A stretch of 64,000 nt of DNA, from contig QPFY01000003.1 of NCBI GenBank assembly GCA_003665825.1, positions 186,001 through 250,000 of the forward strand. The letters run 5' to 3'. The stretch comes from Microbotryum silenes-acaulis. Taxonomy: Eukaryota; Basidiomycota; Microbotryomycetes; Microbotryales; Microbotryaceae. The notes under the pieces are model-generated. The model worked only from the letters and a program-made list of their open reading frames with translations. It made no database searches and was not told the DNA's origin. The translations under genes and the position numbers were made by a program. This document shows positions 41,076-52,019 of this stretch, piece after piece (position 1 is the stretch's first letter; each line of letters starts with the position of its first letter).

Positions 41076-42226
41076 ATGTCATCCAAACACCTCTCGAACC
41101 GCTACAAACCTAGCGTGCACTCGTCGTCGGTTCCCGAGACGACGCCGCGTACACCGCTGTCGGTCAGCCTGCACCTCGTCGGGCTCGCGATCCTGTCGAA
41201 CGCCTTCAGGTTGTTGTGGACCCCGTCGCCCATCAAGGAGTACATGGACGGCCAGGTTGGTGGGCAGTGGAACTTTCTGACCGTGCTCTCGTAAGTTTAC
41301 AGAGTCGAGATGGACAGCGGCTCGGGACGGGCACGGCCATTTACGTTGGAACAGCGATGACGTCGTCGTCTTCGGTTCCACTCCGCGATTAATCCTGCCT
41401 CAATGTTTCTGTTCCCTACGACAGGCTCGCGGTCAGTTGGTTGACCTTTGCCGTGGCCGTACTCAAGGATGTGCTTCCGACTGTTCGATGTGAGTCAGGG
41501 CCCAATCTCGTACATCGCATTCCATGGCGGGGCAAAAGGGTGGCAAGAGCTGACTCCCCGACGCCCCTTTTGATACCACACTACAGTGTTTGATCGACTC
41601 AAAACGACCCTTATGATCGTCGCCGTTCCCGTCGAAGGCCTCGTCTCGTTGTTGTATTGGGGCATGCAGGTTGGTTGCCCCCCAACTCGATTTTGCTCCG
41701 AGCCCGAGTGCCTACCCTCACTCTGATTCGGGCATACAAACAGTTCTACGACCCGTCCCTGCTGACCCCCAAGGGAGCGATCTTCAAGATCCCTTTGTTC
41801 CTCGACATCTCAATTCACGCCTTCCCTGCACTATTGCTCTGGATCGATTTCCTCGTCTTTTCCCCGCCGATGAGCAAAAAAGCGAACCCGTTATTGATCT
41901 CGACCGTGGCGACGATGGGTTACACGACCTGGATGGAGTACACCAGTTACCACAACCAATGGTTTCCTTACCCATTCCTCAGTGAGTCGAGCGAGGAAAA
42001 CGCGGTTGCAGGGAAAGACCAATTCATGAAATCTTTTCTCCGGGGAAACTCTACAGACGAGTTGACCCGCTTTCAACGCGCGAGCTTTTACATCGCCATG
42101 ATCCCCGTCCTGTTGGGTCTCTTTTACCTCGCCAACGGGATCCATCGCAGCGTGCGTGGTCGACCTGCCGGTGTAGAGTCCAAAACGGCGAAGCGATTGG
42201 ATCGCAAGGTCCAAAAGGCGCTCTAA
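41076..42226 (+). CDS. AIG1/FAR-17a family membrane protein (putative fatty-acid ester hydrolase)
   Basis: Exons 41076-41290, 41425-41489, 41587-41669 and 41744-42226 give 281 aa. About six membrane segments are visible: SLHLVGLAILSNAF, LAVSWLTFAVAVL, LMIVAVPVEGLVSLLYW, HAFPALLLWIDFLVF, LLISTVATMGYTTW and ASFYIAMIPVLLGLFYL. The two catalytic residues described for AIG1/ADTRP are present: Thr in GGQWNFLTVL and His in LDISIHAFPAL. Human relatives hydrolyse fatty-acid esters of hydroxy fatty acids. The activity of this fungal member is inferred. It ends 111 bp from the convergent VPS33. Confidence 0.85.
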
Positions 42227-42337
42227 CAACACATGCGCGAAAAGTCTTCACCAAGAAAATCATTATTTCTAGAATGACCTGAAATTATTACAACATATTT
42301 TGATCTACTGCATGACCCGGTCCTGGCGAGACCAAAC

Positions 42338-45113
42338 TCAGGAAGACAAGAGACCGGGCTGGAGACTTTTGAGCAGTTGGGTCCCCTGAATCATCTCGGT
42401 CGTCACTATGAGGAGGTTGCGACCTGAGAATGATGCGAAATATTGATCAGTCGCGTGAATCACAAACCCAAGACGTAAGACGACTGACCTCGCATGCCCC
42501 GTTGAGCAAATCTCAGAGCCGCGACCTCGGCGTACGTGATCCCGCCCAAATACACGACGACCGTAGTCTTGGTCCTCATCATCGCCGCCGCCTCCGCCTC
42601 CCCTTCGTTCTCCCCATAAGCTTTACCCTTCGCTTCGCCCATGACTCGATCAAAGATCTCACCCCCTCTCAAAGTCTTGACGACGTCTTCAACCCCTTTC
42701 CACCCATTCACACCACCAGTCCCCGCATTCGCATTCGCATTCGCACTCGCACCCCCAACACCGGACATCCTCCCCAACGACGAGGCCCCATTCGTCAAAC
42801 CCGCCAAAGCCGATGAACCCGTCGAAAGCTTGGCCGCTCCCCCTGCCCCAATCGCACATTGTATCAACCTCACACTTAAAGGTGCGTACCCCGAAAAGAC
42901 GTAGGAAAGGTCCGAGGGGGAAGATTCGTCGACGTCGTCGACGATCAGTTTGAGTGGTTTGCGGGAGAGCGCAAAGGGAGATTTGGAGGGGTTGCTCAAG
43001 GAGGCAGGGGGTCGGGAGAGGAGGGAGAGGCTCGTGAGGTGGGTCAAGAGGGTGAGATGTTGGTAGCCGTACGTCTGCAGGTACGTGAAGGCTCAGTTCC
43101 AGGCCACCAAGATCCGGTACCGGATTGTGCACGCACCTGCAGTATCTCCTTCTTGAACTCCTCGAGCACTTTTTGCTTCAGCCCGCCCGAGACAAGCGAG
43201 TAGAGGCACAAGAGCCGCAGTACGGTGTAAAGCGGTACTTCTTGGTTGATCAGTTCGCGAATCGTCGTTTCCTGCGTCGCGAGATCGACCCCGGCGATGG
43301 TGTCTGATCGGAAAAGAGTGGGGTCAGCATCATCCCTATTCCGCACCTAAAATAACTCGAGACTGACTCTGCTGCACCTCGAGACAGGTATTAAACTCGT
43401 CCCCTCCCGTGACGGTCATAATCTTCTCCGTCAACGCCGTGTGCAACCTCAGACTTTGGTGCTCATTCTGTAGACCCCCCAGTTGGCCGACGAATAGCCG
43501 TAACTCGGCCGGTGTGCGCGCCTGATGCCGCTTATCGTAATCGTCATTGAGGCGCCGGGCGATGCGGTTGAGGTGCGAACCGATGATGGCGAAATTCGCG
43601 TCGCGCAGGGTAGGGAACAAAGGGTCCGAGGTCGACGAGAGGAGGTGCTTTTTGCGTTTCGGGGGCGCGGTTTGCGAGATGGAAGGTTGCGAGGGCGAAG
43701 TCGAAGGTCCCGAAGCCGGGGCCGGGTTCAACAACGAAGGGTCGACATTGACGTGGGCTGTACGAGCGCCGATCACGTGCATTAGCACCGGACGGAACAT
43801 TACGGCGTGATATGGTACGCACAGTTCTTGATGCCGATAATTTCGTCAATCAGGCCCTCGTAGGTCAGTTGCGTGCACATGGGCGTGACGAGGTCGACGG
43901 ATCGATCGAGGATAACCATCGAGTCGATCGAGGCGTTCGTCGCGGCCAAAGGTGGTGCACCCGCGGTCGACGAAGGCGCCTCTCTCCGTAATCGTTGCAA
44001 TAATTCGACGAGTTTCTGGTTCAAATAGTCAAACGTCATCAGCTTGTCGAATTCTCGACGAGACTTGATGTTCAATACGACTCACATTCGCCGCTTCCCC
44101 CTTGCCGATGATCCGCGGCACCTCGCCCAGAGCGCGCTGCAGAACCATCAAACCTTTGGCCATGTCCCAAATGACGGCGCCATCCTGGTCGAGCTCCAAC
44201 CGCTTGTACGAGTCCTCCATCTCCAACGAGAGCAGGTCCGACTCGAGCGTGATGAGCCCGAGCTGGAACTCGTGGATGTCGAGCGAGCCGAGCACGCCGA
44301 GGTCCGAGAGCAGGGCCTGACAAGGGGCGGTCAAGCGAGGTACGACGAGGAGATGGTACGAGTACGACGACGAGTTTGACGCTGAGGTCGCCTTGATTTG
44401 GTCTTTGGTGGACGTATGGTGAGGAGCAGCATCGCAAGCAAAGAGAGAATCAGTTGGCCCGGTAATAATTTTGTTGAGCCCCACACGTGGGGTAGATGGT
44501 GTTTCCGGATGATGATGGGGTCCCTCTGCGTGTCAAGAGTGACGGATGGTACTTGCGCCATCCTCACCGACAAAGGGTCGCCCAACATCGAGCATAATCA
44601 TGGAAATCGATCTGTGGAATCTTACTGACCAAGCTTGCAACGAGGAAACGTCCCCTCCCCCGAGGAGAAGGAGGGGACAGGTGCAAAGCCCGGCTAATCT
44701 GTTCCGAGGAGAGGACAAGATCCAAAGAAGAAGCAAAAGTGCTCACCTGCAATGATCTTGATCCACCTCAACTGGGGTCGACACAGATACACGATGTTGC
44801 GCTCAATGCCCCCACCTCCGCTCCCGCTCGCCCCTGACGCGGCCCCACCAAGCGCGCCCGGTTCCAACCAGAACATACGACTGACGCCATGGTCGTTCTT
44901 GAGCGACGACACCTGCGTGATCAACCCCAGTGGACCGGCTAAAGAAGGCTCGAGGATGAGTGTTTTCGGGCCGACGATCTTGTCGAGCAGGCCACGTAGA
45001 GCCGATGACGACACGAGCTGGAACAGGTGCGCGTCCACGTCGGTGCTGGGACCACCGTAGGCGTGAGGCTGCTGCTCCTCGGCATGGTGATGCTGGTAGT
45101 TGTAGTTGGCCAT
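42338..45113 (-). CDS. VPS33: Vacuolar protein sorting Vps33 (Sec1/Munc18 protein of HOPS/CORVET)
   Basis: Exons 45113-44747, 44402-44086, 44042-43823, 43757-43368, 43303-43137, 43074-42489 and 42423-42338 give 710 aa with all phases closing. Vps33 chaperones SNARE assembly in membrane fusion at vacuole and endosome. Landmarks are GLLDKIVGPKTLILEPSLAG, LRWIKIIADQIK (across intron 1), YHLLVVPRLTAPCQALL, MVILDRSVDLVTPMCTQLTY and EGLIDEIIGIKN-x-HVNVD (across intron 3). Then follow LRDANFAIIGSHLN, EVPLYTVLRLLCLYSL, VVVYLGGITYAEVAALR and LLIVTTEMIQGTQLL at the end. Intron 1 is long (344 nt). Domain 3 carries a Gly/Ala/Asn-rich insertion (ANANANAGTGG) absent from yeast. It is divergent from HTS1. 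Confidence 0.93.
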
Positions 45114-45406
45114 GCCAGACGGCGGTGTCGACGGGGGTCACGAGAGAGCGAGAGGAGTGATCGCGTTTTGTTTTTTTTTATATTTGAGATTCGAGGTGTC
45201 AAAAATGGGTCATTAGTCCCGGAAGCGACCTGAAGCCATCGTAATTAACGACGATTAGCGCCGATTAGCGCCATTAGTGCCACATTGCGACGACCTGCGA
45301 CGACGGGCTTTTGACTCGGCGTGATTCGGGGCCGACGCGCGCTCCGTCTTCTGTCTTTTGCTCGTCGTCACTCAGCTCGCAACCGCAGACAACCACCAAC
45401 AAGCGC
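45114..45406. promoter_or_regulatory. Bidirectional promoter between VPS33 and HTS1
   Basis: 293 bp between divergent ATGs. It contains a T-rich tract (GTTTTTTTTTATATTTG at about 45170) and short direct repeats around AGCGCCGATTAGCGCCATTAG (45255-45275). Confidence 0.55.
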
Positions 45407-47596
45407 ATGCGATTGCAGTTACTGCATTCCTTGACCCGATCCAGACCCCTACTTCGAACAATACCCAGTGCCCTCCCCCGTGCGAAGCTCACCATGTCCG
45501 CGCCCTCATCGTCATCGACCCCGACGACCCACTCGAACGAGCTCAACGACCGCATCAAGGCGCAGGGCGATGTCGTACGCCAGCTGAAAAAAGACAAGGC
45601 CGACGTGGCCCAGATCGAACGGGAACTGGCCAAGCTCAAGTTACTCAAGGACGAGCTCGTCAAGATCAACCCCAACTCGCCCGCCGCGGTCGAGGCAGCG
45701 GCCAAAGCGGCCAAAGGTGCTGCAGGCAAAGCCAAGAAATTTACCCTCAAGACACCCAAGGTGAGGGTGAAGTAGCATTTATTCGTGATTTCAAAATATC
45801 TGGCTCATCTCGCTGGAATGTCCCGCTTCGCAGGGCACCAAAGACTGGCAGCCCGCCGACATGATCCTGCGCCAACAAATTTTCAAGAAGATCACCGACG
45901 TCTTTGAGCTCCACGGTGGAGTCACGATCGACACCCCCGTCTTTGAACTCAAAGAGATCCTGTCGGGCAAGTACGGCGAGGACAGCAAGTTGATCTACGA
46001 TCTGCAGGATCAGGGCGGCGAGTTGTGCTCGCTCCGATACGATTTGACCGTGGGTTGCCATCCTTCTGATCCCCGACTTCCGTACATACACGGTACTCAT
46101 CTGCACCACCTACGATGCCATGCAGGTTCCCTTTGCCCGCTTCCTCGCCATGAACGGCGCAAAGTACCCGCAGATCAAGCGCTACCACATCGCCAAGGTC
46201 TACCGTCGAGACCAACCGGCCATGTCCAAAGGTCGCATGAGGGAATTCTACCAATGCGTGAGTTTCATGCTCTTGGGTGACCTGATGGAAGCTACCGCAG
46301 AAATTCTGCTGATCTATGGATGTCTTTATAACAGGACTTTGATATCGCGGGGGCCAACTATGACAAGATGTTGCCCGATGCCGAGATCTTGACCATCGCC
46401 TGCCAGGTCCTGGACGCTCTCGAAATCGGCGAATACACCATCAAGGTAGGAAAGATCTTCAGGGTGGGGACCCAGGCGCTTTTCTGACTTGGCCATCTTT
46501 ATTCATGGCAGGTCAACCACCGCAAAATTTTGGACGGTCTGTTCGCCGTCTGCGGTGTCCCGCTGGACAAGACGCGCACCATCTCGTCGGCCGTCGACAA
46601 GCTCGACAAATCCCCTTGGAGCGAGGTCAAGCGGGAAATGACCGAGGAAAAGGGTTTGGACCCGCAGGTCGCGGACAAAATTGGCGAATACGTCAAGCTT
46701 AAGGGCGGGAAAGAGTTGGTCGACCGCTTGCTCGCGGATGCGCACTTGCCGAAGAACAAGAGCGCAAAAGAGGGTATCGAGGAGATGGGTTTGCTTTTCA
46801 AGTACCTGGACATTTTCGGTGTGACCGACAGGGTGAGCCTTCACGAAACGGAATCCTCTTCAAACAATAGCCAGCTGACGCATACCCTCGCTGGTGATAG
46901 ATGTCGTTCGATCTGTCCCTCGCTCGCGGTCTCGACTACTACACGGGCATCATCTACGAGGCCGTCACCGAGGGCTCGGCACCACCACCCCCTTCCTCGA
47001 CCGCTGCTCTCCCCTCAACCGACCCTTCCTCCGCGGCAAGTGCTGGACCAACACCCAAGCCCAAGGCCGCTGCTACGATCGGCGCCGACGGCGAGCCTGA
47101 ACTCGACGAGTCGATGGTTGGTGTAGGCTCGATCGCCGCCGGTGGTCGCTACGACGAACTTGTCGGCATGTTCTCCGGGGGTGGAGCCTCGGGTGCTATC
47201 CCTTGCGTCGGCATCTCGTTTGGTGTCGAACGATTATTCTCCCTCCTGCTCGCCAAAGGACAAGAATCCAAGCGGGGCAAAAACACCGAGGTCTACGTGA
47301 TGTCGCTCGGCGACGGTCTCTTGGAGGAACGGATGAAGGTCTGCAAGGACCTGTGGGACGCCGGAATCAAGGCCGAGTTCATGTACAAGAAGAAACCGAA
47401 GCGACCGGCGCAGTTCGACTATGTCGACAAAGAGCGGATCCCGTTCGCCGTCATCGTCGCACCGGACGAGATGGAAAGGGGCGAGATCAGGATCAAGCCC
47501 CAGTTGGGCAAGGAGGAGGCGCAGGGGCTCGGCGTCTTGGTCAAGCGCGACGAGTTGGTGTCTTGGTTGCTGAAAGAAATGCGTGCGGGCCAGTAG
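45407..47596 (+). CDS. HTS1: Histidyl-tRNA synthetase with WHEP-like domain, two in-frame starts
   Basis: Exons 45407-45760, 45834-46049, 46126-46257, 46335-46445, 46512-46832 and 46901-47596 give 609 aa from the first ATG. The class II core shows motif 1 around [17 protein letters not shown], motif 2 as [12 protein letters not shown] with FYQCDFDIAG (across intron 3), the HisA-type [14 protein letters not shown] and [13 protein letters not shown], and motif 3 in [10 protein letters not shown]. The C-terminal anticodon-binding domain follows ([11 protein letters not shown]). An N-terminal helix-turn-helix ([20 protein letters not shown]) is WHEP-like. The residues before the second ATG (45494) are Arg/Leu/Ser-rich without acids ([17 protein letters not shown]), a mitochondrial presequence, so one gene probably serves both compartments. 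An Ala/Pro/Ser-rich insertion lies between the HisA motifs. Confidence 0.95.
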
Positions 47597-48833
47597 CATC
47601 TACCTAACTAGATAATACCCACTGATACATGAAAACCGCACGCAAACAAAAAACAAGGGTCCTGATGGGAACACGGCACGTTTCGAGCCAACGTTACACC
47701 TTTGAGAGAAATGAAGCTTCGCAATGACTCCTCCCCTCGACAAGCGAGCAAGCGCATCGCCAAGGAGAGCGATGGTCTTGGCTGGCGTACGCCCGCGCGC
47801 ACTTTAGCGCTTGGGTGACCCATTGGTGCATTGGCGCCGATGAAGTCGCTCGATGCAAGGGCGAAAATTGCAATGCGGTAAAGGAAGAAAACCCAAGCTT
47901 GTCTCACATTTTCAAGGGCCAGGGTCCACTCTTGGCGAAAAACATTGCCTCACTCTTTACCAGCTGCACGTCAATGTTGTCATGTGTAAATTCAGTGTTG
48001 AACTGGCGCGTCGGTTCCGGGAGCTCTCGAAATCGGGTGCGATGCCCACGGCGGGCTCCGGCAGCACAAACAACAACACCGACAGCTTTTACGTTTCGGA
48101 CCACACATTGCGAGCACACCTTGCTTCTTTGCGTTCTACCTGTTCTTCGCAAACGCGCCGTTTGTTGATTTCTTACTCTTCCACCTATTGCTGCATCACT
48201 CGAACGAAGTACACTGCAACGGTTCGTATCGCCGACGACCGTCGATCGAAGCGCTTGGCCGGCCTATCCGAATTGCCAAGCGCACCCGTTGCTTTGGCAG
48301 GCTTTGGCTTGCTCTGTGTTGGGCGTCAATTGAACCGCCGCAGTGGCTTTCGCTTCCGTCACATCTCCAAAGCAAGAAGGACATCCGAGACGTACAACAT
48401 TGTGAGTAGGCGCTACTCGCACCGAAGCGTCTCCTCTACACGCCCTCGTCGACCGTCGCGACTCGCCTGTATGCGAGAATCGAGCTCATGCTTGGCTCAC
48501 ATTGCCTCCGAGGAGACTCCATGCCTCGACCGGGGCCGAATAAGCTTTGACGGCGAGGGCGCTTGCGGAGTCTGGTGTGGTGGTATCCTGCACGAACGAG
48601 AGGGTGAACCCACAGGCCAATCAATGCCTCCTGCACCACACACCACCATTGGTCGATCAGATTAACGATCCTCTGCGGCCATCCGCCGGGATTGACGACT
48701 TTCGTTGAACACGGCGCTGGCCCCGAGGCCTTCCGAGATTGCCAGGCCCAACTGCCGCGCGCGCAAATGCTGACTCTTCGCCTTGCCTCCTCTCGGGTCC
48801 CTCCTTTTTCGGCGTTCAGCTGCTCTTTGAGTA
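47597..48833. other. Intergenic region upstream of the glucanase gene
   Basis: There are overlapping ORFs on both strands up to 270 codons, but none shows a conserved motif or coherent exon pattern. It probably holds a long promoter and 5' UTR. Confidence 0.35.
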
Positions 48834-51685
48834 ATGTCGTCCTACCCACCTCATCGAGGACAAGGTACCGAAGATATGATGGCCGGTGGTGGACACTCGA
48901 TGATGGATGGTCCGCAGCCGACCTCGGCGGACCTGTACGCCGCGGTGCCGACGAACCACGACTCGAACCTCGCCTACGCGGCGTACTCGACCCCCTACGA
49001 CTCGACCATGACGGAGGAGATGGACCCCGCGCTCGGCTCACCGTCGCACGTCCACGACGACGTGTCCACTAGCACTCCTACGCGCAGCCACAGCGTCGCA
49101 TCGTATAGTGATCACCACGGCGGCTCGTACGCGCGCTACGACGGCGCCGCGGCGTCGACGTATTCGCTCGGCGTCGACGGCCAGTCGCAGCTGGGCCTGA
49201 ATCCCCGCTCGGGGAGCGGACTCGGAGTATACGACAAGTACGAGGATCACGAGATGAGCAACAAGACGAGTGGAGGGCGGCGAGGGACTTCGAACGTTGC
49301 CGGCGGTCGCACGCTCGTCAAGAAGGGCACGACTGGATTTTGGGCCACTCTGTCGAGTCGCGGGCGCAAGTTCTTGCTCCTCGCCGTGCTCGTCGTCTTG
49401 CTCCTCATCGCGGTCGCGGTCGCGATCCCGACGGCGATCGTGACGCGCAACAATGAACGCATGGCCAACAACGCCTTGGCCGCCGACGGCTCGTCGTCAG
49501 CAGCACCGACGGCGCCAGGTTCGGCCGCGCCTTCTTCGGCCGCCGCACCTCTCACGACCTCGGCGACGCCGACGACGACGGCATTCCAGGGAATCCCAAC
49601 GGACGCGAACGGGTCCGCGGACTGGCGAACGGCACCGTTCGGAGGTGATGGGTCGATCGTCTACACGGAGAGCGGGTTGTCGTTCGTGTACAACAACAGC
49701 TTTGGCGGCTTTTGGGTATCGATCCCGTTCAACGACTCGGCGCGCGCGCAGGACGATGTCCCGCCGCTGAACGAGCCGTGGGACTATTCGACGACGCTCA
49801 TCAACGGCGTCAATCTCGGAGGTTGGCTCGTGACCGAACCTTTCATCGTCCCTGCGCTGTACGAACCCTTCAACGCCGCGAGCGACTCGCGCACGGCGAC
49901 GAACCGCGCGATCGACGAGTGGACCCTATCCGAGGCGCTTGGCACGAGCCTAACCTCGGTCATGACGAACCACTACGAGACTTTCATCACCGAGCAGGAC
50001 TTTGCCGAGATCGCGAGTGCGGGCCTGAACTGGGTGCGCATCCCGATCGCGTGGTGGCTCGTCGAGGCGTGGGAGGGCGAGCCGTTCCTCGCAAATGTCG
50101 GGTGGACGTACTTCCTCAAGGCCATCGGCTGGGCGCGCAAGTACGGTCTGCGCCTCAACCTCGATCTCCACGCCGTCCCCGGCTCGCAGAACGGCTACAA
50201 CCATTCGGGTCGCCAGGGGACCGTGAATCTCTTGAACGGCGTGATGGGGATCGCGAATGCGCAGCGCACGCTCGACTGTATCCGCACCCTGACCGAGTTC
50301 ATCAGCCAGCCCCAGTACAGTAACGTCGTACCGATGTTTAGTGTGCTAAACGAGCCACTTGGCCTGTTGGCGATCGACGTCGAGTCGCTGCGTCACTTGT
50401 ATGTTGCCGTCGGACTCTTGCGCCAGCACGTGGTGGCGCACTCGAGCTGACTTTCCCCTGCTTCCATTCCTTTTGACTCGCACAGTTATTGGGAAACGTA
50501 TTCAATGATGCGCCAAATCACGGGCTACGGCATGGGCAAAGGTCCCTTCATTTCGTTCCACGACGGCTTCATGAACCTCAACTCGACCCGCGACGGTGGG
50601 TGGATGGGGTGGATGCCCGGATCGGACCGCGTCTCGCTCGACACGCACCCGTATCTGTGCTTCTCGGAACCCAACAACGACGGCATGACGTACCAAGCCG
50701 CGAAGCCGTGCATGTACTGGGCCGACAAGATGAACGTGACGACGCAGCAGTTTGGACTCGCGATCGCGGGTGAATGGAGTCTCGCGATCAACGACTGCGG
50801 CAAGTGGCTCAACAACGTCGGCAACGGCAACCGTTATAACGGCACGTACTATCTCCCCAACACGGGAGCGACGACGCCCCGCTTTGCCGGCGTCGGGAGC
50901 TGCGATGTGTGGAACGTGAGTTGTCTCTTTCCCTCATCGGTGGGGAGAGGTAAACTTGACTGCGCACGGATCGCAAACTGATATCCTGGCTCCCGCTTTT
51001 CTACCACCGGCAGGACTACACGAAGTGGAACCAAACGATCAAGGATGGGTTCCGACTCGTCGCAATGGGCCATATGGACGCTTTCCGCCATTGGTTCTTC
51101 TGGACGTGGAAGACGGGCTACTCCAACACGCTCGGCCGCATCGCCAATCCGATGTGGAACTATCAACTCGGGTTCGAGAACGGGTGGATCCCGCCCAACC
51201 CGCGCGAGGTCGTTGGCGCTTGCCAGTCACTCGTTCGCAACAACGGCTTCACCGTCGCGTTGGGTTCGAACCCGGCACCGACGCTCGCCCCGTGGATGAC
51301 GGGAGGGAGTGGAGCCGGGACGCAGCAAAACGCGGCGATGAGTCGCAGTTACACGCGGTGGCCGCCGGTCTCGCTCGGTACGTTGAACGCGGCCAACTTG
51401 CCGCAGTACACCCCGACGGCACCGGTCGTGACCATGCCCGTCGCGACGCCGACGAGTTACCACGGATACTCGGCCGTCACGAACCCCGGCAACGGGTGGC
51501 ACAACACAGGCGATGCCAAAGGCTTCATGACCGAGATCGCCGGGTGCACCTATCCCGATCCGTGGCAGGGTGTATCGGCGACGGTACCTTCGAGACCTTG
51601 CACGGGCGGTGCACGAATGGTCAAGAGGAATGTCGTCGTCGAGCGCGGGCCGGCCCCGACGCCTCCTCCTCGACCGATCGGCTAG
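48834..51685 (+). CDS. Membrane-anchored exo-1,3-beta-glucanase (GH5, exgD-like)
   Basis: Exons 48834-50398, 50486-50915 and 51014-51685 give 888 aa. It is predicted as a type II membrane protein: about 180 cytosolic residues rich in Ser/Tyr/Asp, one transmembrane helix (FLLLAVLVVLLLIAVAVAI), then a Ser/Ala/Thr-rich stalk and the GH5 domain outside. The GH5 hallmarks are NGVNLGGWLVTEPF, LNWVRIPIAWW, LNLDLHAVPGSQNG, the acid/base Glu in MFSVLNEPLG, HPYLCF, and the nucleophile Glu in AIAGEWSLA, then FRHWFFWTWKTG. It trims or remodels cell-wall beta-1,3-glucan. The C-terminal 150 residues are Pro/Thr-rich. The start at 48834 is the first ATG. Confidence 0.93.
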
Positions 51686-52019
51686 AAAGAAGAAGGAGAA
51701 AGCCTCGATTGGTTTACGTTTACACTAGACACTATTTTTCGGATTCCTGGCCGGGCCTAGCGCCTAAACCTTTGTTGTTACCATTATAACGGTCCGCTCT
51801 TATGTTACCAATGAAGGTATCAAAAGATATATCGCATTACGTGCAATCTACTTTGCTAGCGCGCGCCGCGGCAGTTCACTGAACTCCACAAGCTCCAACA
51901 GTATTAAAATTGGGTGTATGTCATCGAAGGGCGGTTAAAATGTGGCCACAGTCGCGATCGTCCACGACGGTCAGTTCCAGCCCGAGGCCCCGTGAGGCAA
52001 ATTGCTCCTTGACGCCAGG
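51686..52019. other. Convergent 3' flanks of glucanase and DHHC genes
   Basis: No gene recognised. Comparatively AT-rich with TATTAAAAT-like elements that could serve as polyadenylation signals on both strands. Confidence 0.35.

Noticed and set aside
47853..48665. 270-codon plus-strand ORF
   Set aside because: It lies in the HTS1-glucanase intergenic region with no recognisable motif and atypical composition (Ser/Arg/Cys scatter).
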